A stretch of DNA of 64,000 nt from Chroogloeocystis siderophila 5.2 s.c.1 (GCF_001904655.1 NZ_MRCC01000010.1:1-64000), one strand, 5' to 3'. Positions 1 through 9,810 are shown, counted from the first letter of the stretch. The notes: generated from the sequence alone by a model not told the origin. A program made the numbers and translations.

Positions 1-55
1 GGCTGCTGGTGACGCGACTCCTGTTGCTTTCACTGCTCCTACCATCCATGGCTAA
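1..55 (+). CDS. psbA: Photosystem II D1 protein, C-terminal end (partial)
   Basis: Only the last 17 codons and the TAA stop are in the window; the gene starts upstream. The reading frame from base 2 gives Ala followed by AGDATPVAFTAPTIHG. This matches the cyanobacterial D1 C-terminus: the visible Ala would be mature Ala344, the ligand at the manganese cluster, followed by the usual 16-residue extension removed by the CtpA protease. D1 is the reaction-centre core subunit in the thylakoid membrane. A hairpin terminator follows within 25 bases. The call rests on a short but characteristic peptide. Confidence 0.85.
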   Translation, partial: AAGDATPVAFTAPTIHG

Positions 56-78
56 TTCGATAATCGAATAACAGTCAA

Positions 79-118
79 CAAAAAGCGCTCCTTTTCGCAA
101 GGGGCGTTTTTCTTTTTA
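79..118 (+). terminator. Rho-independent terminator after psbA
   Basis: A stem of AAAAAGCGCTCCTT against AAGGGGCGTTTTT (one bulged base and a G-T pair) with a short loop is followed by a run of T. It lies 24 bases after the psbA stop. Confidence 0.7.
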
Positions 119-166
119 TCGTGGTCACAGATCGCCTAGAACAGATAGGATAGTGGTAGAGTGACC

Positions 167-172
167 AAGGAG
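167..172 (+). promoter_or_regulatory. Shine-Dalgarno sequence that decides the recR start
   Basis: AAGGAG at 167-172 lies seven bases before ACG at 180-182. No ATG, GTG or TTG occurs in the recR frame between the in-frame stop TGA at 162-164 and TTG at 228. The ribosome site therefore points at ACG (180) as the initiator. Confidence 0.5.
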
Positions 173-179
173 AATAACA

Positions 180-776
180 ACGGTTTACGCACGTCCTTTA
201 GCGCGTTTAATAGAACAACTACAGCGCTTGCCTGGAGTTGGTCCTAAAACTGCCCAGCGCTTGGCTTTACATATTTTAAAAAGATCAGAAACGGAAGTAC
301 AGGCTTTAGCACAAGCTTTAATTGATGCAAAGCAGCAAGTAGGTCTATGTTCTGTCTGTTTTCATTTATCGGCTGAACCAGTGTGTGAAATTTGTCGAAA
401 TACTAACCGTGACAATCATACTATTTGTGTGGTGAGTGATTCTCGAGATGTGATCGCTTTAGAAAAGACGAGAGAATATCACGGCAAGTACCACGTTTTG
501 GGTGGTGTAATTTCTCCAATGGATGGTATTGGTCCAGAACAGTTGACAATTCAATCACTTGTACGACGAGTCAACCAGCAACAACCTAAAGAGGTGATTT
601 TGGCGATTAGTCCCAGTGTAGAAGGAGAGACGACCACCTTATATTTAGGTCAGTTATTGAAGCCATTTACGCGGGTTACGCGGATTGCTTTTGGTTTACC
701 TGTAGGTGGCGATTTAGAGTATGCAGATGAGGTTACACTTGCAAGAGCACTTGAAGGTAGACGAGAACTAGATTAG
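180..776 (+). CDS. recR: Recombination mediator RecR
   Basis: RecR works with RecF and RecO to load RecA at single-stranded gaps. The protein shows the N-terminal helix-hairpin-helix ([13 protein letters not shown]), a four-cysteine zinc finger (CSVC...CEIC) and a Toprim domain ending in [19 protein letters not shown], all typical of cyanobacterial RecR. Starting at the first conventional codon, TTG at 228, gives 182 residues and cuts off the first helix. The frame upstream reads [16 protein letters not shown], the family's normal N-terminus, and puts ACG where homologues have ATG. With ACG the protein is 198 residues, the expected length, and has a well-spaced Shine-Dalgarno site. Function is sure; the start codon is inferred. 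Confidence 0.95.
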   Translation, partial: TVYARPLARLIEQLQRLPGVGPKTAQRLALHILKRSETEVQALAQALIDAKQQVGLCSVCFHLSAEPVCEICRNTNRDNHTICVVSDSRDVIALEKTREYHGKYHVLGGVISPMDGIGPEQLTIQSLVRRVNQQQPKEVILAISPSVEGETTTLYLGQLLKPFTRVTRIAFGLPVGGDLEYADEVTLARALEGRRELD

Positions 777-821
777 CTGCAAAGATTCAATATTTTATAA
801 AAATTATCATATTGTTTCTAT

Positions 822-855
822 AGATGCTTCTACATAGTTAGAGCATCTTTTTTTT
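822..855 (+). terminator. Rho-independent terminator after recR
   Basis: AGATGC pairs with GCATCT across a loop that can pair further (TCTA with TAGA), followed by eight T. It lies 46 bases after the recR stop. Confidence 0.75.
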
Positions 856-1310
856 GAGAATTGGCACAAAGTGTACAGCAAAGCGCAGACTTAATCTCTA
901 TACTGCTGATTGTGAGAAGCGTTGAGCAAGCTTTTTATACTTTCATCTTACTTAGATATTTCTATCGGCTACGGTAGAAAAACTTCTAGCTGCATTAAAT
1001 CAGTGTTAATTTTGTAACCAAAACTTTGCTGCACGTATAACATTTATCGTTTTGCATAAAGCGAATCAAACCTACGTAGAAAAACTGATTTCCTCTGCTC
1101 TAGAATTGAGGATACTGTAAGTGTCAACACTACTTAAGTGAGCACTGATTTAGCCAAAAGAGCTTGTATGATTTTTCAAAATATTGAGACGAATAGCGAC
1201 GAACGTTGACCGCGATTAGGCAAAATGTAAGCTTTTGGGGCAGTAATAGCTTGTTAATGTAATGTTTTGAGGAACACATATCTTGAGTTAAATAGTGATT
1301 ACCAGGGAGT
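856..1310. other. Intergenic stretch before the HD-GYP gene
   Basis: About 455 bases of AT-rich sequence with no convincing gene. It must contain the promoter of the downstream response regulator, but I see no box I would defend. A short open frame on the minus strand here lacks any recognisable feature. Confidence 0.4.
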
Positions 1311-2342
1311 TTGAGTGTTAGTTTTTTGCAATTGATGATCTCTACATTGTACAAAGCAGAAAGTTCTCAGGTGAACCATTTTGATTCAGAGCCACCGAAA
1401 ATTTTAGTCGTGGACGACCACGCAGCAAGCCGGATGACCGCTGTTGCTCTTTTAGCAGTAGAGGGGTACGAGGTTTTAGAAGCGGATAGCGGGGCAGCAG
1501 CGTTAGAGCTAGTGATACGCAGTCAGCCGGATTTGATTTTACTCGATGTTATGATGCCTGGCATGGATGGGTTTGAAGTGTGTCGCCGACTCAAACAGGA
1601 CGAACAAACTCGATTGATTCCTGTTATTTTTATCACAGCGCTAAACGATCGGCGATCGCGTATTAGTGGAATCGAAGCCGGCGGCGATGACTTTCTCACC
1701 AAACCTTTCGATCGGCTAGAGTTAGCGGCGCGTGTTAAATCGCTAGTCCGACAAAAATGTTTAAACGAAGATTTAGATCATGCTGAACAAGTTTTATTTT
1801 CGATTGCGCAAGCGATTGAAAGCCGCGACCCTAACACAGGAAATCATTGTGAAAGATTGATGGATTTAAGCACAGCTTTTGGTGAATTCCTTCAGCTTTC
1901 GCGGACGCAAATGCGCAATTTACAGTGGGGAAGCTATCTGCACGACATTGGTAAAGTTGGTATTCCTGACGCAGTACTGCTGAAAGCCGGAAAATTAACA
2001 CCACACGAATGGGATACAATGCGCCAGCACGTTTTAATTGGTGAAAAAATTTGCTTACCTTTACGTACAATGCGCGGCGTAATTCCCATTATTCGCCATC
2101 ATCACGAACGCTGGGATGGTTCGGGCTATCCTGATGGACTAGTAGGAGATCAAATTCCCTATCTTGCGCAGGTATTTCAAGTTATTGATATTTATGATGC
2201 GCTGACGAGCGAACGCCCTTATAAACGCGCATTATCAAGTACAGAAGCACTTCAAGTTATTGCAGAAGAAAGCACAAAAGGCTGGCGCAATCCTACACTT
2301 GTCAAGCAGTTTATGGAATTTATTCACTCGCGTGACGAATAA
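1311..2342 (+). CDS. Two-component response regulator with HD-GYP phosphodiesterase domain
   Basis: A receiver domain (about residues 29-145, phospho-acceptor Asp in LILLDVMMPG, conserved Lys in LTKPF) is followed by an HD-GYP domain (about 155-340). The HD pair is in LHDIGK and the signature in HHERWDGSGYP, so the metal and c-di-GMP catalytic residues are present. Expected role: phosphorylation-controlled hydrolysis of cyclic di-GMP in the cytoplasm. No histidine kinase lies beside it. The start is uncertain: TTG at 1311 gives the longest form, but AGGGAG sits immediately before it, too close for good use; ATG at 1335 is a good alternative. A diguanylate cyclase near 55 kb could supply the opposing activity. 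Confidence 0.93.
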   Translation: MSVSFLQLMISTLYKAESSQVNHFDSEPPKILVVDDHAASRMTAVALLAVEGYEVLEADSGAAALELVIRSQPDLILLDVMMPGMDGFEVCRRLKQDEQTRLIPVIFITALNDRRSRISGIEAGGDDFLTKPFDRLELAARVKSLVRQKCLNEDLDHAEQVLFSIAQAIESRDPNTGNHCERLMDLSTAFGEFLQLSRTQMRNLQWGSYLHDIGKVGIPDAVLLKAGKLTPHEWDTMRQHVLIGEKICLPLRTMRGVIPIIRHHHERWDGSGYPDGLVGDQIPYLAQVFQVIDIYDALTSERPYKRALSSTEALQVIAEESTKGWRNPTLVKQFMEFIHSRDE

Positions 2343-2446
2343 TAGCGGTCATTTCTGGCGAACTTGCGCCAAGAAGACACAATCTCAAGCGGCACTTGGA
2401 GCAATTAGCTGATATTATTAACCCGACGAAAGCTCGATAGCTGATT

Positions 2447-3826
2447 ATGGTAGCGGTAGCAATTTTAGCAGCAGGACGCGGCACGCGAATGAAATCCTCT
2501 TTGCCTAAGGTGTTACATCCTTTGGGAGGAAGATCGATTGTTGAACAGGTTCTTCAAAGTTTACATAAAATTTCACCAACGCGGTGTTTGGTGATCATTG
2601 GCTATCAGGCAGAGCAAGTCAAAGCATCGCTTACCGAGGTAGCATCTAAGCTGACGATTCCTTTAGAGTTTGTTGAACAAACCGAACAACTAGGAACAGG
2701 TCACGCGATTCAACAAGTCATACCGTATTTAGAGGACTTTACGGATGATTTACTCGTTCTCAACGGTGATGTTCCCTTATTACGACCAGAAACGCTACAA
2801 GATTTGCTGCAAACGCATAAGGAACGTCAAAACGCTGCAACAATCCTGACCGCGCAGTTACCAAATCCACAGGGCTACGGGCGTGTATTTTGTGATGAAC
2901 ATAATATTGTTCAGCAAATTGTTGAAGATCGCGACTGCTCGACAGCGCAGAAACAAAACTGTCGCATTAATGCTGGAGTTTATTGCTTTCGCTGGTCAGA
3001 TTTAGCTGAGGTATTACCACGATTGCAACCAAATAATACCCAGAAAGAATACTATTTGACTGATACCGTCAATTTTTTAGAGCCTGTCATGGCGGTTGAT
3101 GTAGAAGATTACCAAGAAATTCTGGGGATCAATGACCGACAACAACTTGCGACTGCCTATAGTATTTTGCAAGCACGAATCAAGTCGCAGTGGATGGCTG
3201 CGGGTGTCACGCTGATCGATCCTGCAAGTATTACGATTGACGATACTGTGCAAATCGAGCCTGATGTGATTATCGAACCGCAAACGCATTTACGCGGACA
3301 GACAGTGATTCAGTCAGGGTGTCGTATTGGACCTGGTAGTTTGGTTGAAAACAGCTGTATAGCTGAGAATGTGAGCGTGCTGTATTCGGTTGTAACCGAT
3401 AGTAGCGTTGCAGCAAATACGCGGATTGGTCCTTATGCGCATTTACGCGGTCATGCGGTCGTAGGTGCAGGGTGTAAGATTGGTAATTTTGTTGAGTTGA
3501 AAAATAGTCAGCTAGGCGATCGCACGAATGTAGCGCATTTATCGTATCTTGGAGATGCTACGCTCGGAACGCAAGTTAATGTAGGTGCGGGCACGATTAC
3601 TGCGAATTATGACGGCGTACAAAAGCATCCGACAAAAATCGGTGATCGCTCTAAAACAGGGGCAAATAGTGTTCTAGTTGCGCCGTTAACAATTGGTAAT
3701 GATGTCACTATTGCAGCAGGTTCAGCAGTCACAGAAGATGCTCCTGATAATTGTTTGGTTATTGGTCGGGCGCGTCAAGTGATCAAACCAGGTTGGCGGT
3801 TGAAAGGAAGAGATCAGGAATTATAG
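2447..3826 (+). CDS. glmU: Bifunctional GlmU: UDP-GlcNAc pyrophosphorylase / glucosamine-1-phosphate acetyltransferase
   Basis: This enzyme makes UDP-N-acetylglucosamine, the precursor of peptidoglycan and of surface sugars. The N-terminal uridylyltransferase begins with the nucleotide-binding loop [19 protein letters not shown]. The C-terminal half is a left-handed beta helix with hexapeptide repeats and the acetyltransferase region around [11 protein letters not shown]. At 459 residues it is the full family length. It stands on the plus strand between the HD-GYP regulator and a DUF29 gene, with 104 bases upstream for its own promoter. Identification is secure. Confidence 0.98.
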   Translation: MVAVAILAAGRGTRMKSSLPKVLHPLGGRSIVEQVLQSLHKISPTRCLVIIGYQAEQVKASLTEVASKLTIPLEFVEQTEQLGTGHAIQQVIPYLEDFTDDLLVLNGDVPLLRPETLQDLLQTHKERQNAATILTAQLPNPQGYGRVFCDEHNIVQQIVEDRDCSTAQKQNCRINAGVYCFRWSDLAEVLPRLQPNNTQKEYYLTDTVNFLEPVMAVDVEDYQEILGINDRQQLATAYSILQARIKSQWMAAGVTLIDPASITIDDTVQIEPDVIIEPQTHLRGQTVIQSGCRIGPGSLVENSCIAENVSVLYSVVTDSSVAANTRIGPYAHLRGHAVVGAGCKIGNFVELKNSQLGDRTNVAHLSYLGDATLGTQVNVGAGTITANYDGVQKHPTKIGDRSKTGANSVLVAPLTIGNDVTIAAGSAVTEDAPDNCLVIGRARQVIKPGWRLKGRDQEL

Positions 3827-3867
3827 GGGCATTGCCTTGCTCTCAGAAATTAGCAATGAAATGCCTC
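3826..3867 (+). other. Hairpin just after glmU
   Basis: GGGGCATT can pair with AATGCCTC (one mismatch), with inner TTGCT against AGCAA. No T run follows, so it is not a classical terminator; it could protect the glmU mRNA end or weakly end transcription. Confidence 0.35.
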
Positions 3868-3908
3868 TAGTTTAGAGTAGTAGTAAAGCCATAAGCTGTC
3901 TATTTGAA

Positions 3909-4331
3909 ATGGAAGAACTACTAGAGCTTCGGGAACTGCTACAGCAAGGTAAGGTTGATGAAGCTTTGCTGTTGGTGGATGAATTAGAAGACATGAGTCT
4001 GAGTGACAAAATCAATAAAATTGATAGCTATGGCGTGGTCTTACTCGTTCATCTTATTAAACAGCAGGCAGAAAAACGCTCAACCCGCTCGTGGGAAATT
4101 TCTATTGAAAATGCGGCGCGAGAAATTAGAAAACTCAATAAACGCCGCAAAGCAGGTGGCTGTTATTTATCGTCAGCCCAACTGCTCGAGATCCTCGAAG
4201 AAGGATATCAAATTGCACTCAAACGAGCTTCTGCTGAAGCATTGGAAGGGCGTTTTGAGGCTGAAGAACTTGCAAGCATCGTAGACAAGCAAACGATTTT
4301 GTCGCAGGCGATCGCGTTGATTCAGCAGTAA
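3909..4331 (+). CDS. DUF29-like protein of unknown function
   Basis: A 140-residue, mostly helical, soluble, charged protein that begins with MEELLELRELLQQGKVDEALLLVDELEDM and has a conserved-looking core around SYGVVLLVHLIKQQAEKR and SWEISIENAAREIRKLN. This pattern resembles the DUF29 family, common in cyanobacteria with no established function. No catalytic motif or membrane segment is visible. It converges with, and overlaps by ten bases, the isoaspartyl peptidase gene on the other strand. The family assignment is from memory of the motif layout. Confidence 0.75.
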   Translation: MEELLELRELLQQGKVDEALLLVDELEDMSLSDKINKIDSYGVVLLVHLIKQQAEKRSTRSWEISIENAAREIRKLNKRRKAGGCYLSSAQLLEILEEGYQIALKRASAEALEGRFEAEELASIVDKQTILSQAIALIQQ

Positions 4332-5263
4332 CTCGTTAATTCCTCACTCGTCCATTCCAACGTATCGCCAACTTTTTCGCCGGTATGATAGGCAGCAAGT
4401 AGTACTTCGCTTGTTTTTCCCCAAGCGATCGCACCAGTTGCGTCAATTGCAATTGCGCCTAAATCGCGTTTGCGGTTGTATGCTTCGGTAAACGAGCGTT
4501 GCATCGCTTCTGGTAAAGCTAAACCATCGGTGACACGGACAACGATTCGCGCCGCTAAACACTCGTCAATAATATCTTCACCAATTCCGGTACAACTGAC
4601 TGCTGCATCGGCTGTGGCATAATTGCCAGCAGGCATTGCAGAATCACTTACCCGCCCGATACGTTCAAAACCTTTACCGCCCGTTGAAGTTCCAACTGCT
4701 AAATGTCCTTGTGTGTCGAGGGCAACAACGCCAATTGTACCGCGTCCGGCATTGCTCGATTCAACCAACTCTTTTTCGGCAACGACACCCGCCATTTTTT
4801 TCTCAAAATTATCTTGTCGTTCCTGAAGCCACTCTTGCAACCGCAACTCAGTCAAAGCATCGTAACTAGGAATTTGCAATTCGCGTAACAACTCGGCTGC
4901 ACCATAATCGGATAATACGCGATCTGCGGAAGTTTGCAGATTTTGTGCCAGATCAATCGGATGCTGTACCCGCGAGACGTTAATTACACCACTAAAGCGC
5001 TGGCAAACACCATCCATGAGTGACGCACTCATGCGAATTTGACCATCAGATTGCAGCACTGAACCTGTTCCAGCATTAAAGCGCGGATCGTCTTCTAATA
5101 ATTGACAGCCATGAACGACAGCCTCAGCAGCTGTTGCACCTGCAAGTAATAGTGCATAGACTTCTTCGATAACTGAGTAGAGCGATCGCCGAATGATTTC
5201 TACTCCACCTTTACTTTTGAGGGAACTACCAGCCCCGCCATGAATAATTAACTTTGGTTGCAC
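4322..5263 (-). CDS. Isoaspartyl peptidase / L-asparaginase (Ntn hydrolase)
   Basis: The enzyme is made as a 313-residue precursor that cuts itself to expose a catalytic Thr, then hydrolyses isoaspartyl dipeptides and L-asparagine. The autocleavage site lies in GRGTIGVVALD, the Thr near residue 175, and the substrate loop GTSTGGKGFERIGRVSDSAMPAG follows in broken form as in plant-type asparaginases. The N-terminal LIIHGGAG is also a family hallmark. GTG at 5263 is used as start, preceded by AGGATGA. It may recycle nitrogen from damaged proteins or cyanophycin breakdown products; that link is knowledge of the family, not seen here. Confidence 0.93.
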   Translation of the reverse strand: MQPKLIIHGGAGSSLKSKGGVEIIRRSLYSVIEEVYALLLAGATAAEAVVHGCQLLEDDPRFNAGTGSVLQSDGQIRMSASLMDGVCQRFSGVINVSRVQHPIDLAQNLQTSADRVLSDYGAAELLRELQIPSYDALTELRLQEWLQERQDNFEKKMAGVVAEKELVESSNAGRGTIGVVALDTQGHLAVGTSTGGKGFERIGRVSDSAMPAGNYATADAAVSCTGIGEDIIDECLAARIVVRVTDGLALPEAMQRSFTEAYNRKRDLGAIAIDATGAIAWGKTSEVLLAAYHTGEKVGDTLEWTSEELTSYC

Positions 5264-5355
5264 TCGTCATCCTAGAATTTTAGACTTGTGATTTTAGATT
5301 TTAGATTATCTACAAAAACGATTTAGTAATATATGGTAGATATTGCTCAATTTTT

Positions 5356-5571
5356 CTAGCTATGTGGCTTGGTAATTGGTAAATGATAAATGCTTTTACG
5401 ACCTATTCCATTGCCATATTTATCTGTATTTGAGCGCCGCCGCCGACAGCGTTCAGAGCAATACTTTACATCATCCCAACAATCTGCCCATTTTTTTCGC
5501 CAAGTGAAGGGACGCTGACAAACTGGACAAATTTTTGTCGGTAAGTCTGATTTAGCGCGAGCTCGTGCCAT
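5356..5571 (-). CDS. DUF2256 small zinc-ribbon-like protein
   Basis: A 71-residue basic protein with two cysteine pairs (CPVC near residue 16 and CSERC near residue 38) separated by the tryptophan-rich [18 protein letters not shown]. This is the DUF2256 signature. The cysteines suggest a bound zinc, and the basic RRRR stretch suggests nucleic-acid contact; no function is established. It is divergent from the RNA methyltransferase gene 55 bases away, so the two may share a promoter region. Confidence 0.85.
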   Translation of the reverse strand: MARARAKSDLPTKICPVCQRPFTWRKKWADCWDDVKYCSERCRRRRSNTDKYGNGIGRKSIYHLPITKPHS

Positions 5572-5625
5572 GTTGAGTAAGTAATAGATGAGTAGTCTAA
5601 TTTTAAGAAATATTGCGAGAAAAAA

Positions 5626-6366
5626 GTGATGGTAGAAACCGCCTTAACTGGAATACGAATAGTTTTAGTCGAACCAGCAGGGGCTTTGAATGTTGGCGCG
5701 ATCGCCCGTGTGATGAAAAATTCAGGGCTAGAAAATCTTGTGTTAGTCAATCCGCAGTGCGATCCGCTGTCTGGGGAAGCGCAACTAATGGCGGTTCATG
5801 CAGTGGATATTTTAGAAAATGCAATCCAAGTTGCAACATTACCAGAAGCGCTAGTAAACTGTACGCGCGCGATCGCGACCACCGCCCGTGATCGCGACAC
5901 GGGGATTACACTCGAACATCCACGTACTGCACTTCCGTGGTTAATCGAGCAAAACACTGCGCTGATTTTTGGACCCGAATATCGCGGTTTGAGTAATGAA
6001 GAATTAAAATATGCACAACGCTTTGTCCGCATTCCGACAAGCGATCGCTACCCGTCACTGAATCTTGCTGCATCTGTTGCAATCTGCGCTTATGAACTGT
6101 TTCAATGTGCAACGCAAACAGAAACTGCTTCGACGATCAATTCTGATGTAGCTTCGCTTGATATTTTAGAAGGCTATTATCAGCAATTAGAGCAAATATT
6201 ACTCGACATTGGTTATCTTTACCCGCACACGGCTGCCAGTCGGATGCAAAAGTTTCGCCAAGTGTTCAATCGCACGCAGCTAACTACTTCTGAAGTCGCT
6301 ATGTTGCGAGGCGTTCTGTCTCAAATACAATGGGCATTGCAGCAGAAAACCAAGGAACAAAGTTAA
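5626..6366 (+). CDS. TrmJ-like RNA 2'-O-methyltransferase (SPOUT family)
   Basis: A 246-residue SPOUT-class methyltransferase. The N-terminal [25 protein letters not shown] and the knot motifs [15 protein letters not shown] and [23 protein letters not shown] (given here as separate patches) are those of the TrmH/TrmJ group, which methylates ribose 2'-OH in tRNA with SAM as donor. TrmJ acts at position 32 of several tRNAs. GTG at 5626 or ATG at 5629 can start it. Cyanobacterial members are often annotated only as RNA methyltransferases, so the exact substrate is open. Confidence 0.9.
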   Translation: MMVETALTGIRIVLVEPAGALNVGAIARVMKNSGLENLVLVNPQCDPLSGEAQLMAVHAVDILENAIQVATLPEALVNCTRAIATTARDRDTGITLEHPRTALPWLIEQNTALIFGPEYRGLSNEELKYAQRFVRIPTSDRYPSLNLAASVAICAYELFQCATQTETASTINSDVASLDILEGYYQQLEQILLDIGYLYPHTAASRMQKFRQVFNRTQLTTSEVAMLRGVLSQIQWALQQKTKEQS

Positions 6367-6456
6367 TTCTCCGCCGATATCAGTACAAATGAACTATTTT
6401 GCATTATTTTAAGCTGTAATTGATCGCCATTTCTTCGTAGATTGGTATAAACTAAG

Positions 6457-7986
6457 TTGCCAACGCCACATATTTCCCAAAAAGTAAAGCGCAATTTTAG
6501 GGTGCTTGAGGAGTTAGACGTGAAACAGCTGTCTGCTACAGAGTTAAAGGTATCAAAAACCCCAGTTTCCGAGGGTAAAACTACAGCACGACGGGAAAGT
6601 CGCCTTTCGGATAGCAGCCAGCAAAAAGTACAAAATAAAAGTAGAAATCCATCGATATCGAGATCAGCATCAACTGCTAACGGGAAAGTACGTAAAAAGG
6701 TTGACTTACCCTTAAATCCGCAGGTTGTTAATCGAAATGCTAGGGCAAATCAGCCAAATTACACCAACAAAAACGCACCTCAAAATAATGTGGAACGCGA
6801 ACCGTTAAGGCGGGTGCAACTACCTCAGGAAGCAACTGAGAAGCAACGTATTATTGAGCGCACTGTGATTGCACCGCGTCCGCAGCGCGAAAAACGCCGT
6901 AATCATCGAATCAATACCTTGACAAAATCACTGTTATATGCGTCAAGGGTATTAATTTTCGGGGTGGGAATTGCAGCGATCGCCGGAACTGTGTTGTCGG
7001 TATTAGATCCTACCAATCGCATCAAAGCCGAAGATGCGCAAACTCCAGTAGCACAGGAGGAAGTGACAGAAGTCGCAGTCGTTCCAGGTTCGGCGTTGCA
7101 GATGACGCAAGAAATGAGTTCGTTAAAAACAACGGTAGAACAGTTAGCGGCGAAACAAAAAAATCTCCTTCCAGGCGTCTTTTTCTTGGATCTAGACACA
7201 GGAGCGTATTTGGAAATTAATGGGAACTCAACTTTTGCTTCGGCAAGTATGATTAAAGTGCCAGTGTTGGTTGCGTTTTTCCAAGATGTCGATGCGGGTA
7301 AAATTCGCTTGGATGAACGGCTGACGCTGAAAAAAGAGTTGGTAGGCGGCGGTTCGGGAGATATGCAATACAAGCCCTTAGGAACAAAATTCACTGCACT
7401 GGAAACAGCCACCAAGATGATTACGATCAGCGATAACACCGCGACGAATTTACTCATTGAGCGCATGGGTGGTGCTGCTGCATTGAATGAGCGGTTTCTG
7501 AGTTGGGGATTACCAGCGACACAAATTCGGAACCTACTACCAGATTTAGAAGGAACAAATACGACAAGCCCTAGAGATTTAGCGCAATTGATGGCGTTAA
7601 TCGATGATGGCAAGTTGATGTCGTTGCGATCGCGCGATCGCCTGTTAGATATCATGCGAGGTACCGTGACGAATACCTTGCTACCACGCGGTTTAGGTGA
7701 AGGAGCGAGAATAGCCCATAAAACGGGTGACATCGGCTCTTTAGTCGGTGATGTGGGCTTAGTGGATATGCCGAGTGGTAAGCGCTATATTGCTGTCGCA
7801 ATGGTAAAACGTCCTCATAATGATGGTCGCGCTCAAGAACTCATTCGGCAAATTTCGCGTGCGGCTTATCAAGAATTGAGCAAACCGAACGTCGATCAAA
7901 TTATGCGGACAACACCTTTTGTGACAACAAACCCGCCAGCAGGCAATTCAGCAACGACTAGCAACCCACAATCGACAACGAATTAG
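6457..7986 (+). CDS. Membrane-anchored class A beta-lactamase-like serine hydrolase
   Basis: The first 150 residues are basic and low in complexity (Asn, Arg, Ser, Pro), followed by one membrane helix (about 160-185) and an outside serine-hydrolase domain (about 220-475). The class A motifs are present in order: S-M-I-K near residue 261, S-D-N near 324, a Glu in DLEGTNTTSPRDLA and K-T-G near 421. The C-terminal tail is Thr/Asn rich. The fold could be a true beta-lactamase or a peptidoglycan-related DD-peptidase; the long cytoplasmic extension is not found in secreted lactamases. The start is TTG at 6457 for want of an in-frame ATG nearby, and may be wrong. Confidence 0.88.
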   Translation: MPTPHISQKVKRNFRVLEELDVKQLSATELKVSKTPVSEGKTTARRESRLSDSSQQKVQNKSRNPSISRSASTANGKVRKKVDLPLNPQVVNRNARANQPNYTNKNAPQNNVEREPLRRVQLPQEATEKQRIIERTVIAPRPQREKRRNHRINTLTKSLLYASRVLIFGVGIAAIAGTVLSVLDPTNRIKAEDAQTPVAQEEVTEVAVVPGSALQMTQEMSSLKTTVEQLAAKQKNLLPGVFFLDLDTGAYLEINGNSTFASASMIKVPVLVAFFQDVDAGKIRLDERLTLKKELVGGGSGDMQYKPLGTKFTALETATKMITISDNTATNLLIERMGGAAALNERFLSWGLPATQIRNLLPDLEGTNTTSPRDLAQLMALIDDGKLMSLRSRDRLLDIMRGTVTNTLLPRGLGEGARIAHKTGDIGSLVGDVGLVDMPSGKRYIAVAMVKRPHNDGRAQELIRQISRAAYQELSKPNVDQIMRTTPFVTTNPPAGNSATTSNPQSTTN

Positions 7987-8076
7987 TAAATTAAAGTTGC
8001 TGCTGTGGGTGGGCTTGTTATTCAAGATTTATATCGCGACAATTTGTTTGTTACTTCAGGATAGTTTGGAAATGAC

Positions 8077-8745
8077 TTGGTGACATTATTTGTCGCCTTC
8101 CCTATTTTAGTTATAGCTCTAATACTATCTGCGCGAGGTTCGCAGCGATCGCAACTTGTGTGGTTAGGAATGGTGAACTACACGCTTTATAACTTTGCAT
8201 TCCACCTGTTTGGCACAGCTTACAATCGCTTCTTTCTCATTTATGTAGGACTATTCACGCTATCCATTTTTGCGTTGATTTTTGGGTTGGTGGGGCTTGA
8301 TGTGAAGGAAATTAGCCAGAAGTTTCGAGCCAAAACACCTGTTAAATCGATCAGCACGTATATGCTGTTTGTTGCGATCACGCTTGGTAGTTTCTGGATT
8401 TTGCAATCGTTGAATTTTGTATTGACTGGGCAAGTTCCTGAAATCATTATTACTGTAGATGGCTACACTAACATTATTGCGGCTTTAGATTTGTCAATGG
8501 TGGTGTCGGTGTTCGCCTTAGGTGGAATATGGCTTTGGCAGCGTCTTCCTTGGGGATATGTGCTTGGTGCGATCGCAAATATCAAAGGTGCTACTTATAC
8601 TTTGGCATTGACAGCAGCGACAATATCTGCGAATCAAGCTGGCGTAGGAGATACAATGCTCATTCCTGTGTGGGCGTTTTTGTCACTAGGTAGCCTAATT
8701 TCCAGCTTGCTATTGCTGGGAAATATGAATCCTACTACAAGCTAG
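8077..8745 (+). CDS. Polytopic membrane protein of unknown function, probably N-terminally truncated by a stop codon
   Basis: A 222-residue protein with about six hydrophobic segments and the patch QLVWLGMVNYTLYNFAFHLF. I do not know its function. No ATG starts it; TTG 8077 or GTG 8080 would have to serve. The same frame continues upstream from about 8002 as GGLVIQDLYRDNLFVTSG, then TAG at 8062-8064, then FGNDLVTLFVAFP. Read with Trp for the TAG this forms a smooth continuation, so the original gene probably began further upstream and TGG became TAG. The remaining part may be expressed from the TTG/GTG or be a pseudogene. Confidence 0.6.
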   Translation: MVTLFVAFPILVIALILSARGSQRSQLVWLGMVNYTLYNFAFHLFGTAYNRFFLIYVGLFTLSIFALIFGLVGLDVKEISQKFRAKTPVKSISTYMLFVAITLGSFWILQSLNFVLTGQVPEIIITVDGYTNIIAALDLSMVVSVFALGGIWLWQRLPWGYVLGAIANIKGATYTLALTAATISANQAGVGDTMLIPVWAFLSLGSLISSLLLLGNMNPTTS

Positions 8746-8786
8746 TTATAGCAGGGGTCAGGGTTAAACTCCTCTCAGGGAAATCA

Positions 8787-9800
8787 CTAGTGAGTGACTT
8801 CTTGCCCAACAGGAGTATCTAAGATAGACCAAATTTGCTGTAGTAGTGGTTCTAACCCTTGGTGAGTCGCTGCTGAAATTAGAAACGGTTTACTACTATG
8901 ACGCTGGGCAAGTTCCTGGGCGATCGCGGCAATTGTTGCTTCATCAACAGCATCAATCTTATTCAACGCCAAAATTTGTGGGCGATCGGGTAATCCGCGT
9001 CCGTAGGCGTGTAACTCTTGCTGAATCGTTTGATAGTCAGCAACGGGATCTGTGGCGGTAGCGTCTACTAAATGCAACAGCAAACGAGTACGTTCGATAT
9101 GACGCAAGAAATCATGTCCTAACCCTGCGCCCTGATGCGCACCAGCGATTAAACCAGGAATATCGGCAAAAACTGTACCATCACCCGTTGGTTTACGCAC
9201 AACGCCTAAATTAGGGATAAGTGTTGTAAAAGGATAATCGGCGACTTTGGGACGGGCTGCGGAAAGCGCAGAAATGAGCGTTGATTTACCCGCGTTCGGA
9301 AGTCCAATAATACCAACTTCGGCTAAGAGTTTTAATTCGAGGCGTAGCAGGCGTTGTTCTCCAGGTAAGCCAGGAAGTGCATATTCAGGGGCGCGATTGC
9401 GGTTACTCAAAAAATATTTATTTCCCAGTCCGCCTTTACCACCAGCGGCGACGCACAACGTCTGTCCTGGTGCAACTAAATCGCCCAGAAGTTCATTCGT
9501 TTGGGCATCGTAAACAACTGTACCGCAGGGAACTTCGATTATGCGATCGCTTCCTGCAGCACCTGTGCGATTATTTGGTCCACCACGCGAGCCATTTTCT
9601 GCTTGAAAACGGTGCGCATACCGAAAGTCTAATAGCGTTTGTAAATTTTCTACTGCAACTAAAATGACTGAACCACCACGTCCGCCATTTCCGCCAGAAG
9701 GTCCCCCCGCTGGCACGTATTTTTCGCGGCGGAAGGCTACAATTCCATCACCTCCTGAACCTGCTTCAACTTCTATTTCTGCTTGGTCGATAAATTGCAT
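8787..9800 (-). CDS. obgE: GTPase ObgE (ribosome assembly)
   Basis: Obg GTPases assist 50S ribosome maturation and stress responses. The glycine-rich Obg fold (about residues 1-158, with [16 protein letters not shown] and [12 protein letters not shown]) precedes a GTPase domain with G1 [10 protein letters not shown]3 DIPG and G4 NKID. ATG at 9800 gives [17 protein letters not shown], the family's normal N-terminus, and 337 residues. The open frame runs 22 codons further upstream, but those codons come from a GGGTAAT heptamer repeat, so the longer start is rejected. Confidence 0.97.
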   Translation of the reverse strand: MQFIDQAEIEVEAGSGGDGIVAFRREKYVPAGGPSGGNGGRGGSVILVAVENLQTLLDFRYAHRFQAENGSRGGPNNRTGAAGSDRIIEVPCGTVVYDAQTNELLGDLVAPGQTLCVAAGGKGGLGNKYFLSNRNRAPEYALPGLPGEQRLLRLELKLLAEVGIIGLPNAGKSTLISALSAARPKVADYPFTTLIPNLGVVRKPTGDGTVFADIPGLIAGAHQGAGLGHDFLRHIERTRLLLHLVDATATDPVADYQTIQQELHAYGRGLPDRPQILALNKIDAVDEATIAAIAQELAQRHSSKPFLISAATHQGLEPLLQQIWSILDTPVGQEVTH

Positions 9801-9810
9801 AGTTTTTGGG

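Noticed and set aside
1130-1354. A 74-codon frame on the minus strand before the HD-GYP gene
   Set aside because: No recognisable domain or export signal, and it overlaps the start region of the response regulator.
6903-7733. A 276-codon frame on the minus strand
   Set aside because: It lies wholly inside the beta-lactamase-like gene, whose catalytic motifs are intact on the plus strand.
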